Shown here in pieces: positions 1 through 5,054 of a stretch of 8,229 bases of DNA. The notes beneath the pieces are model-generated. The model ran no database searches. It was not told the DNA's origin and worked only from the letters and a program-made list of their open reading frames with translations. The position numbers and the translations under genes were made by a program. The DNA is from an uncultured Eubacterium sp. (GTDB lineage: Bacteria; Bacillota; Clostridia; Lachnospirales; Lachnospiraceae). The stretch is from assembly GCA_902475415.1 (NCBI GenBank), contig CABRZK010000100.1, forward strand, positions 1-8,229, given 5' to 3'. Every line of letters starts with the position of its first letter. The stretch's first letter is position 1.

Positions 1-1
1 C

Positions 2-700
2 AAACTGGAAAATGTGACGAATCCATGGGTGGCTTCTGTTCTGAAAGAGCGCGGTCTGTCTTTTACTCCGTTATCTATCGAACTGACACAGGGGGCAACT
101 GTGATCACGGGTGCCAACATGGGAGGAAAGAGTATTTCACTTAAGACAATTGTGCTGAACGTGCTGCTGGCTATGTGTGGATTTTATGTATATGCGGATT
201 ATGCTGAACTTCCATATTTTGAAAATATTCAGATGATCTCAGAAGAGCTGCAGTCGGTACAGAAAGGCCTTTCCAGCTTCGGTGCGGAAATCATACAGAT
301 GAAAGAGACCATTGAAACAGTGGAGAAGGAATTTTGCTTTGTGGTTCTGGATGAATTTTCCAGAGGAACCAATCCACATGAGGGAGCGGCATTGGTACGT
401 GCAGTGACGAAATATCTGAACAGCAGGCATGTGGTAGCACTTCTGGTGACACATTTTGATCATGTGGCGGAGTACGGAAAAGCACATTATCAGGTGGTAG
501 GTCTGAAAGATATGGACGAATCACAGGTTCAGCATGAGATTCGGGCAGCAGGCACAGAAAAAGGTGTTGCGGTTATTGCATCTCACATGAATTATGGTCT
601 GTATCGTGTGGAAAATGAAGGGAACTGTCCGCGGGACGCATTCCGTATCTGCCGTCTGCTGGGACTCCAGGATGAAGTGATGGATTTGCTGGAAGAGTAA
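2..700 (+). CDS. MutS-related ATPase, KamC-like, C-terminal part (5' end outside window)
   Basis: The frame is open back to the window edge (residues KLEN precede the GTG at nt 14), so this is the 3' part of a longer gene and the GTG is not the start. It carries the ABC-type ATPase domain of MutS proteins. The Walker A motif GANMGGKS is at nt 110-133, the Walker B and signature region VVLDEFSRGTNPHEG at about nt 341-385, and the THFDH switch-histidine motif at about nt 449-463. Canonical repair MutS normally reads DELGRGT; the DEFSRGTNP form and the short tail without a helix-turn-helix dimerisation domain fit the MutS-like proteins encoded beside lysine 5,6- and ornithine 4,5-aminomutases. 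A role in handling or reactivating the B12 mutase has been suggested for such proteins but cannot be read from sequence. Two terminators follow it, so it is transcribed apart from the kal-kamD genes. It could belong to a second lysine or ornithine operon to the left. Confidence 0.82.
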   Translation, partial: KLENVTNPWVASVLKERGLSFTPLSIELTQGATVITGANMGGKSISLKTIVLNVLLAMCGFYVYADYAELPYFENIQMISEELQSVQKGLSSFGAEIIQMKETIETVEKEFCFVVLDEFSRGTNPHEGAALVRAVTKYLNSRHVVALLVTHFDHVAEYGKAHYQVVGLKDMDESQVQHEIRAAGTEKGVAVIASHMNYGLYRVENEGNCPRDAFRICRLLGLQDEVMDLLEE

Positions 701-738
701 AAAGCAGAAAATAAAAATGACAGAATGACATAACAAGT

Positions 739-786
739 AGCCTGTCTGTGATAAAAAAGAAAAGTAATCACAGACAGGCTGTTTTT
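739..786 (+). terminator. Intrinsic terminator of the MutS-like gene
   Basis: A perfect 14-bp inverted repeat, AGCCTGTCTGTGAT (739-752) with ATCACAGACAGGCT (767-780), encloses a 14-nt A-rich loop and is followed by GTTTTT (781-786). It lies 39 nt after the stop codon at 700. Confidence 0.93.
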
Positions 787-852
787 AAGCAGAAAAGTGA
801 GAAAAAGAAAAATAACAGAGGGTAGGAAGCAGACAGAGAAGGTAAGGATGGA

Positions 853-890
853 GAAAGAACCGGTGCAAAAACAGATGCACCGGTTCTTTC
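853..890 (-). terminator. Hairpin, probable terminator of the NhaC-family gene
   Basis: A perfect 15-bp stem, GAAAGAACCGGTGCA (853-867) with TGCACCGGTTCTTTC (876-890), has an 8-nt loop. It lies 65 nt beyond the stop codon of the minus-strand transporter gene. On the minus strand the T-rich part is within the 3' arm (TTCTTTC) and no clean U-tract follows, so termination is likely but weaker than at 739-786. It may act on transcripts from both sides, since the two genes converge here. Confidence 0.65.
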
Positions 891-955
891 CAGTTTACTT
901 TGTTAAGAGAATTTGAAGTGTCAAATCAATTGAACATTTGTGAATTCTGTATTCC

Positions 956-2539
956 CTAATCCTGTACAGAATCGATAATTTCCTGCTGCTCCGGTGTGTA
1001 TTTCCATACCTTTGGTGCAATCAGAAGAGTGACTGTAAGGATTACGATAGCAGATACCAGGGAAATACCTGTACTTGCAGCCTGTCCCAGTCCGTTGGTA
1101 ACACCTGCAATGACATAACCGATGGCACAACATACAGCTACGATAACTGCGTATGGAATCTGAGTACCAACGTGTTTCAAATGGTTACACTGAGAACCGG
1201 TAGAGGACAGGATTGTCGTATCTGAAATCGGTGAGCAGTGATCTCCAAATACGGAACCAGCTAATGTTGCAGACAGACATGTAATTGTCATGCTTGGAGC
1301 TGCTACAGAACAGATGGAGATTACGATCGGAATAAGGATACCGAATGTACCCCAAGCTGTACCGGTTGCAAATGAAAGTAATGCTGCAATGATGAAAATG
1401 ATTGGAGCAAGTGTCATGATCGGAATACCAGAGTTAGCAACAAAGTCTGCTACGAATTCGCCTGTTCCAAGGTAATCACGGCATACGCTGGAGATTGTCC
1501 ATGCGAATGTAAGGATCGTACATGCCGGAATCATTGTGAAGATACCCTGACTAATGCCACCGAATAATTCTTTGAAACTAAGAACGCGACGGCACATGTA
1601 ATAAATAAATGTAAATACTAATGTACAGAAACCACCAAGTGCAAGTGCAGTAGCAGCAGATGTGTTACCGAATGCTTCCATGATGGAAAGACCTTCACCT
1701 GAGAATAAACCACCTACATATAACATGCAGAGTACAGAGGAGATAACCAGTACAACGATCGGAATAACAAGGTCACATACACGTCCGCTCTGATTTTCTT
1801 TTTCAAAGTCGGATAAGTTGTCTTCTGTTACATCACCATCCGGAGATGAGAAGACTCCCTGCTCAGCCAGTTTGTCAGCTACGAGCATCGGACCAAATTC
1901 AGATTTTTTCTTAAGTGTTAAGAAAAGAACCATGAAGATGGATAACATTGCATACAGATTCAGCGGAATAGCCTGAATAAATGTCTCCATACCCGATACA
2001 GAACCGTCTTCCGGGAAATAAGAAATAACGGAAGCAGCCCAGGAAGAGATTGGCATGATTACACAGAGAGGAGCGCCGATAGCGTCGATCTGGTAAGCCA
2101 GTTTCTCACGAGAGATTTTTGTTCTGTCAGTTACAGGTCTCATGATTGTTCCAACTGCCAGACAGTGGAAATAATCATCGATAGCGAAGAAGATACCAAG
2201 TAATGCTGTTGCGAACAGAACGCTTCGTCTGTTTTTCAGCTTACTGGAAGCCCATTCACCATAAGCTCTGGCTCCGCCGGCTTTCGTAATAAGAATTACG
2301 AGAATACCTAAGAAGCAAAGGAACAGGATCATGTCTGCATTTGCTCCAAATTTGTCGATCATGATTTCTACTGTGGTAGAAAGAACACCGAAAGGACCAA
2401 GTCCTGCAAGTGCTGAATAAATGATCGTACCAGAGAATACACCTAATAAAAGAGAGAAAATAACCTCTTTAGTAACTAAGGCAAGTACAATTGCTACAAT
2501 CGGTGGAATAATAGATAGAAACCCCGCATCTACCATCAT
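956..2539 (-). CDS. NhaC-family Na+/H+ antiporter-type transporter, candidate lysine transporter
   Basis: This is a 527-residue integral membrane protein with roughly a dozen hydrophobic segments spread over its length and a polar cytoplasmic-looking linker near residues 210-262. Family marks are IDDYFHC (120-126) with MRPVTDRTKISREKLAY just after it, GTAWGTFG (393-400) and FGDHCSPISDTT (431-442); these are typical of the NhaC superfamily. The start is the ATG at 2539, 9 nt from an AGGAGG site at 2549-2554 (minus strand); a second ATG follows directly and is less well spaced. It is divergent from the lysine-fermentation genes and shares a control region with them. Members of this superfamily have been proposed as lysine transporters (LysW) because lysine riboswitches precede them. 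Here lysine import, perhaps coupled to Na+ or H+, is an inference from context; a true Na+/H+ antiporter handling ion balance or another amino-acid exchanger is possible. Confidence 0.9.
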   Translation of the reverse strand: MMVDAGFLSIIPPIVAIVLALVTKEVIFSLLLGVFSGTIIYSALAGLGPFGVLSTTVEIMIDKFGANADMILFLCFLGILVILITKAGGARAYGEWASSKLKNRRSVLFATALLGIFFAIDDYFHCLAVGTIMRPVTDRTKISREKLAYQIDAIGAPLCVIMPISSWAASVISYFPEDGSVSGMETFIQAIPLNLYAMLSIFMVLFLTLKKKSEFGPMLVADKLAEQGVFSSPDGDVTEDNLSDFEKENQSGRVCDLVIPIVVLVISSVLCMLYVGGLFSGEGLSIMEAFGNTSAATALALGGFCTLVFTFIYYMCRRVLSFKELFGGISQGIFTMIPACTILTFAWTISSVCRDYLGTGEFVADFVANSGIPIMTLAPIIFIIAALLSFATGTAWGTFGILIPIVISICSVAAPSMTITCLSATLAGSVFGDHCSPISDTTILSSTGSQCNHLKHVGTQIPYAVIVAVCCAIGYVIAGVTNGLGQAASTGISLVSAIVILTVTLLIAPKVWKYTPEQQEIIDSVQD

Positions 2540-2592
2540 AATAAAATACCTCCTACGTATTATATTTGCCTGACATTACGATTGCTATCTCC

Positions 2593-2621
2593 TTTGTATC
2601 ATAAAAAAATCATATTGTAAA
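2593..2621 (-). promoter_or_regulatory. Putative sigma-A promoter of the NhaC-family gene
   Basis: Read on the minus strand, TTTACA (2621-2616) and TACAAA (2598-2593) are separated by 17 nt, matching five and four of six consensus positions. The predicted start would lie near 2586, about 45 nt before the initiation codon. The surrounding sequence is very A+T-rich, so chance matches are possible. Confidence 0.45.
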
Positions 2622-2645
2622 GCAATAATTTTTTTTATGGGAAAG

Positions 2646-2661
2646 GTTACCAAAAAGTCAC
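2646..2661. promoter_or_regulatory. Palindrome, candidate operator 1 (GTTAC-N6-GTCAC)
   Basis: GTTAC (2646-2650) and GTCAC (2657-2661) form an inverted repeat around CAAAAA. The symmetry extends outward to AAGGT (2643-2647) and ACCTT (2660-2664), giving 8-nt arms with one mismatch. It sits about 25 nt upstream of the -35 box proposed for the transporter, an activator-like position. The same design recurs at 2812-2827. Confidence 0.45.
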
Positions 2662-2800
2662 CTTACAAAACTATCTAATATGGATAACTAACCACAAAAA
2701 GTCCTTGCAGGAAAGAATGGTGTCCGTGATAGACACACAAAAACAGCGAATTGTACAAAAGAACCAAAAAAACATATGGTTTTCTATACAAAAGTGCCAG

Positions 2801-2829
2801 TTGACGAAAAGGTTACCAGGTGGTAACAT
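2801..2829 (+). promoter_or_regulatory. Putative sigma-A promoter for the kal leader
   Basis: TTGACG (2801-2806) and TAACAT (2824-2829) are separated by exactly 17 nt. Transcription would begin near 2836, about 25 nt before the riboswitch aptamer, a natural position for a riboswitch leader. The palindrome at 2812-2827 fills the spacer and overlaps the -10 box. Confidence 0.6.
2812..2827. promoter_or_regulatory. Palindrome, candidate operator 2 (GTTAC-N6-GTAAC)
   Basis: GTTACC (2812-2817) and GGTAAC (2822-2827) are perfect inverted arms around AGGT. The palindrome lies between the -35 and -10 boxes of the kal promoter, where a bound protein would be expected to block RNA polymerase. Both palindromes in this intergenic region are preceded by the same AAGG and have the same half-site spacing, suggesting one regulator acting on both divergent genes. 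No regulator gene is visible in the window. Confidence 0.5.
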
Positions 2830-2859
2830 GCAATCATCAACAAAACAACATATTGCAAA

Positions 2860-3024
2860 CAATAGAGGCGCAGCTTACCGGGTAATCGCAGATGCCAAGG
2901 AGAGTCACTTCCAATGATGTAGATGAAGGAGTAAGTTGCCGAAAGTAATGATTCGTGCCTGGATCCTTACTTGGGACAGAAATGTACAGTTTCTGTACTG
3001 TCATGATATCATGGAGCACTATTG
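2860..3024 (+). promoter_or_regulatory. Lysine riboswitch (L-box) aptamer upstream of kal
   Basis: The segment has the conserved L-box layout. The P1 5' strand CAATAG (2860-2865) runs into GAGGCGCAG, followed by the AAGGAGAG block (2897-2904), the P3 strands AGTAAG and CTTACT around the hallmark GCCGAAAG (2938-2945), a P4 hairpin (GTACAG-TTT-CTGTAC, 2984-2998), a P5 hairpin (CATGAT-ATCATG, 3002-3013), then GGAGCACTATTG closing P1 at 3019-3024. The domain is about 165 nt, the expected size. Lysine riboswitches usually shut off lysine synthesis or uptake; here the downstream gene degrades lysine, and the terminator layout (see 3018-3082) predicts activation by lysine. It shows clear similarity to the second copy at 3717-3882. 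Confidence 0.92.
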
Positions 3025-3082
3025 GCAGATCGTTCTACCATAATTACAAAAAGCGGGATTGATTTGCTGATAGTTATTTTTT
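3018..3082 (+). terminator. Riboswitch-controlled intrinsic terminator before kal
   Basis: ACTATTGGCAGATC (3018-3031) pairs continuously with GATTTGCTGATAGT (3061-3074), 14 bp including three G-U pairs, and is followed directly by TATTTTTT (3075-3082). The first six paired bases after 3018 (3019-3024) are the same bases that close aptamer helix P1, so the terminator and the lysine-bound aptamer cannot form together. Inference: without lysine the transcript stops here; with lysine it continues into kal. Confidence 0.8.
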
Positions 3083-3236
3083 ACCTAAAACCACTCTTTT
3101 TTCTATACCATTCCATGATGCGTGGAGCGCTATACAATATGTATTAGCTGCAATTGCAGCAGGTACTTATTATGGTTGATCGTTTCGAAAGAGACGTGTA
3201 ACACACATCAGAAGGTATGTACAGGAGGAGGACACT
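3083..3236 (+). other. Kal leader downstream of the terminator: aptamer-end fragment, palindrome and hairpin
   Basis: This 154-nt stretch contains three structures. A CCATG-ATG-CGTGG hairpin (3113-3125) is followed by AGCGCTAT (3126-3133), matching the P5 hairpin plus P1 3' strand of a lysine riboswitch but with no 5' aptamer parts. A perfect 14-nt palindrome GCTGCAATTGCAGC lies at 3147-3160. An 8-bp hairpin (3179-3186 with 3191-3198) is capped by a GAAA tetraloop, about 40 nt before the start codon. The kal ribosome binding site AGGAGGAGG is at 3223-3231. No short gene with a ribosome binding site is evident. Confidence 0.5.
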
Positions 3237-3626
3237 ATGGAAAAAATGAAATCAGTCATCAGACTCAGAATGAGTGCTCATGATGCACACTACGGCGGAA
3301 ACCTGGTAGACGGAGCAAGAATGCTTGGTTTATTCGGTGATGTGGCAACAGAACTTCTTATTATGAATGATGGAGACGAAGGTCTGTTCAAAGCTTATGA
3401 CGAAGTAGAATTTATGGCACCGGTGTATGCAGGAGATTATATCGAAGCAGTTGGTGAGATCGTTTCTGTTGGAAACACATCCAGAAAGATGGTATTCGAG
3501 GCTCGCAAAGTCATTGCTCCGAGACCGGACATTAATGATTCTGCATGCGATATTCTGGAAGAGCCGATTGTTGTTTGCCGTGCAAGCGGAACATGCGTAG
3601 TACCGAAAGACAAACAGCGTAGATAA
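3237..3626 (+). CDS. kal: 3-aminobutyryl-CoA ammonia lyase
   Basis: Kal removes ammonia from L-3-aminobutyryl-CoA to give crotonyl-CoA, the last lysine-specific step of the fermentation, in the cytoplasm. The 129-residue product is a single hotdog-fold domain of the size usual for the family, with the conserved stretch HYGGNLVDGA (18-27) near the N-terminus and EVEFMAPVYAGDYIEAVGEI (56-75) covering the CoA-binding core; there is no signal peptide. The ATG at 3237 is preceded by AGGAGGAGG (3223-3231); an ATG three codons on is less likely. It is first of the rightward genes and separated from kce by 361 nt containing its own riboswitch, so kal may be made alone when the second riboswitch terminates. 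Small hotdog proteins resemble MaoC-type dehydratases and thioesterases, but the adjacent kce and kdd make this assignment firm. Confidence 0.93.
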   Translation: MEKMKSVIRLRMSAHDAHYGGNLVDGARMLGLFGDVATELLIMNDGDEGLFKAYDEVEFMAPVYAGDYIEAVGEIVSVGNTSRKMVFEARKVIAPRPDINDSACDILEEPIVVCRASGTCVVPKDKQRR

Positions 3627-3660
3627 GAGCATTATAAAGCTTTATCGCAGAGATTTTTTA

Positions 3661-3716
3661 AATCAGCATAATATCAAAATAATCAGCATAATATCAAAAA
3701 CTACATAATATCAGAC
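3661..3716 (+). repeat. 20-bp tandem direct repeat, two copies plus a partial third
   Basis: AATCAGCATAATATCAAAAT (3661-3680) is repeated at 3681-3700 with one change at the last base; CTACATAATATCAGAC (3701-3716) is a degraded third unit. Each unit contains CATAATATC, which resembles a -10 box, but I see no well-spaced -35 partner. The array ends exactly where the second riboswitch begins. It may be slippage-generated spacer sequence or a binding site for a protein. Confidence 0.8.
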
Positions 3717-3882
3717 AATAGAGGTGCGGTTTGCCGGGTAGCTGTAAATGTAAAGGAACATTATTTCCAAGGTTGCAGACGAAGGGGCTGACCGCCGAAA
3801 GGCCGGATCTATAATGGGAGACGGACTTGGTTTAAGGGTATACAGCTTTTGAACTGTCATGTGAAACACATGGGGCGCTATT
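3717..3882 (+). promoter_or_regulatory. Second lysine riboswitch (L-box) aptamer, upstream of kce
   Basis: All main L-box elements are present: AATAG (3717-3721) opening P1 and running into GAGGTGCGG, the TAAAGGAACA block near 3751, the hallmark GCCGAAAG (3794-3801), the P4 region around 3838-3857, a P5 hairpin CATGTG-AAA-CACATG (3858-3872) and GGGGCGCTATT closing P1 at 3878-3882. Its 5' third aligns closely with the copy at 2860 (shared ACAATAGAGG, CCGGGTA and TTTCCAA/CTTCCAA stretches), so the two probably arose by duplication, while the 3' half has diverged. It lies inside the gene cluster, between kal and kce, and so controls kce and the genes after it independently of kal. Confidence 0.92.
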
Positions 3883-3926
3883 CATCAGGAATCGGGGGAT
3901 TCTGGAGAATAACGCTCCTTTTGTTT
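3872..3926 (+). terminator. Riboswitch-controlled intrinsic terminator before kce
   Basis: The 5' arm 3872-3883 (GGGGCGCTATTC) pairs with 3907-3918 (GAATAACGCTCC), with one C-A mismatch and one G-U pair. An inner hairpin GAATC-GGGG-GATTC (3889-3902) caps the stem, and TTTTGTTT (3919-3926) follows. The arm includes the P1 3' strand (3878-3882) of the preceding aptamer, so lysine-stabilised P1 would prevent terminator formation. This is the same logic as at 3018-3082, built from different sequence. Confidence 0.78.
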
Positions 3927-3970
3927 GAACGATTTTCAAAAAGTGTGAAATGTGTATTGGGGGATTTTTA

Positions 3971-3980
3971 AAGGAGAGGG
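3971..3980 (+). promoter_or_regulatory. Ribosome binding site that fixes the kce start
   Basis: AAGGAGAGGG is positioned 7 nt before the ATG at 3988. The upstream in-frame ATG at 3952 would put this site inside the coding region and add 12 residues (MYWGIFKGEGNA) not typical of the family, so 3988 is the start. Confidence 0.85.
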
Positions 3981-3987
3981 TAACGCT

Positions 3988-4812
3988 ATGGAGAAATTAA
4001 TTATCACTGCATGTATCTGTGGAGCCGAAGTTACAAAAGAACATAATCCGGCAGTCCCGTATACAGTAGAGGAAATTGCAAAAGAAGCAAAAAGCGCTTA
4101 CGATGCCGGAGCTTCCATCATTCACCTTCACGTAAGAGAAGATGACGGAACACCGACACAGAGCAGAGATCGTTTTGAAGCCTGCATTAATGCAATCAAA
4201 GAAGTTTGTCCGGATGTTATCATTCAGCCATCTACTGGGGGAGCAGTTGGCATGAGTAACGAAGAACGTCTGGCACCGACAACTCTGAGACCGGAAATGG
4301 CCACACTTGACTGCGGAACATGCAACTTTGGCGGCGATGAGATTTTTGTAAATACAGAAAACATGATCATTGATTTCGCAAAGACAATGAATGAGTATGG
4401 TATCAAACCGGAAATCGAAGTATTTGACAAAGGTATGATTGATATGGCCATTCGTCTTCATAAGAAAGGGTATATCAAAGCACCGATGCATTTTGACTTT
4501 GTCATGGGCGTAAACGGAGGCATTTCCGGTGAACCGAGAGATCTTCTTTTTATGGCAAACAGTATTCCGGCAGGTTCTACATGGACGGTATCCGGAGTCG
4601 GCAGATTTGAATATCCGATGGTAACCATGGGAATCCTTATGGGCGGACATGTCAGAGTCGGATTTGAAGACAATGTATATATCGAAAAAGGCAAACTTGC
4701 TGCTTCCAACGGAGAGATGGTTGAGAAAGTAGTAAGACTTGCAAAAGAACTTGGCAGACCGGTGGCAACTCCGGCAGAAGCAAGAGAAATCCTGGGATTA
4801 AAACAGATCTGA
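3988..4812 (+). CDS. kce: 3-keto-5-aminohexanoate cleavage enzyme
   Basis: Kce condenses 3-keto-5-aminohexanoate with acetyl-CoA and splits it to acetoacetate and 3-aminobutyryl-CoA, a Zn-dependent Claisen-type reaction in a TIM barrel (DUF849/BKACE family). The 274-residue product is full length. Residues known from the characterised enzyme are visible: Glu14 in CGAEVTKE, the metal-binding His46 and His48 in HLHVRE, Ser82 in QPSTGG, Arg223 and the third metal ligand Glu227 with Asp228 in HVRVGFEDN. BKACE enzymes differ in substrate, but the immediate neighbours kal and kdd support the lysine-pathway role. The substrate comes from Kdd, encoded next, and the product goes to Kal, encoded before it. 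Expression should depend on the riboswitch and terminator at 3717-3926. Confidence 0.95.
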   Translation: MEKLIITACICGAEVTKEHNPAVPYTVEEIAKEAKSAYDAGASIIHLHVREDDGTPTQSRDRFEACINAIKEVCPDVIIQPSTGGAVGMSNEERLAPTTLRPEMATLDCGTCNFGGDEIFVNTENMIIDFAKTMNEYGIKPEIEVFDKGMIDMAIRLHKKGYIKAPMHFDFVMGVNGGISGEPRDLLFMANSIPAGSTWTVSGVGRFEYPMVTMGILMGGHVRVGFEDNVYIEKGKLAASNGEMVEKVVRLAKELGRPVATPAEAREILGLKQI

Positions 4813-4886
4813 AAATAAAAGTTTTCAGAAAAAAACAGGAGAAAAGACAGGAAGAACGGAAGAACCGGGAGACCTGAGCGTACAGA

Positions 4887-4959
4887 TGTAAAAGGGATTC
4901 GGTTATGAAAATGTTAAAAACCCTGACAAACGATTGCTAAGCAACTGAATCCTTTTACA
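4887..4959 (+). other. Long imperfect hairpin in the kce-kdd gap, function unknown
   Basis: Positions 4887-4904 (TGTAAAAGGGATTCGGTT) pair with 4943-4959 (AACTGAATCCTTTTACA) as a 17-bp stem with one bulged G (4896) and one G-U pair, enclosing a 38-nt region with a small TTGC-TAA-GCAA hairpin (4934-4944, overlapping the stem end). No U-tract follows, so this is not a simple terminator. I do not recognise a known riboswitch class in it. It could stabilise or be processed from the kce message. Confidence 0.5.
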
Positions 4960-4980
4960 GATAAAAGCGAGATTTATAAC

Positions 4981-5009
4981 GAAAAACAGCTGGGGGAAAA
5001 CTGTTTTTC
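4981..5009 (+). other. Hairpin upstream of kdd, possible weak terminator
   Basis: GAAAAACAG (4981-4989) pairs with CTGTTTTTC (5001-5009) around an 11-nt loop. The T-run lies inside the stem rather than after it, so termination would be inefficient. It sits 45 nt before the kdd start. A second small hairpin overlaps the kce stop codon (CTGAAAA 4809-4815 with TTTTCAG 4822-4828). Confidence 0.45.
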
Positions 5010-5054
5010 ACGAATTATTAATAAGGAAACGAAATAATTCAGGAGGAGACAAAA

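Noticed and set aside
14..16. GTG at nt 14 as the true start of the MutS-like gene
   Set aside because: The frame is open to the window edge, no ribosome binding site precedes it, and a complete family member would extend well N-terminal of the Walker A motif.
2705..2917. 70-codon open frame on the plus strand in the divergent control region
   Set aside because: It runs across the promoter, the palindrome and the 5' part of the riboswitch aptamer, has no clear ribosome binding site, and its product resembles nothing I know.
3661..3716. CRISPR array
   Set aside because: The repeat units are directly adjacent with no spacers and only two are intact; no cas genes are present.
2860..3926. Conventional OFF riboswitches misplaced from lysine biosynthesis genes
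   Set aside because: Downstream genes are all catabolic, and in both copies the terminator uses the P1 strand itself, with no separate antiterminator arrangement of the OFF type visible.
3952..3990. Upstream ATG start for kce
   Set aside because: The good ribosome binding site at 3971-3980 lies inside this extension and serves the ATG at 3988, which also gives the family N-terminus.
3997..4650. 217-codon open frame on the minus strand opposite kce
   Set aside because: The opposite strand encodes full-length Kce with all catalytic residues; the antisense frame has a Cys/His-rich, low-complexity composition typical of shadow frames and no ribosome binding site.
4887..4959. Third lysine riboswitch or a cobalamin riboswitch upstream of kdd
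   Set aside because: The L-box hallmark GCCGAAAG and the GAGGNGC block are missing, and I see no B12-box-like sequence; only a single long stem is supported.
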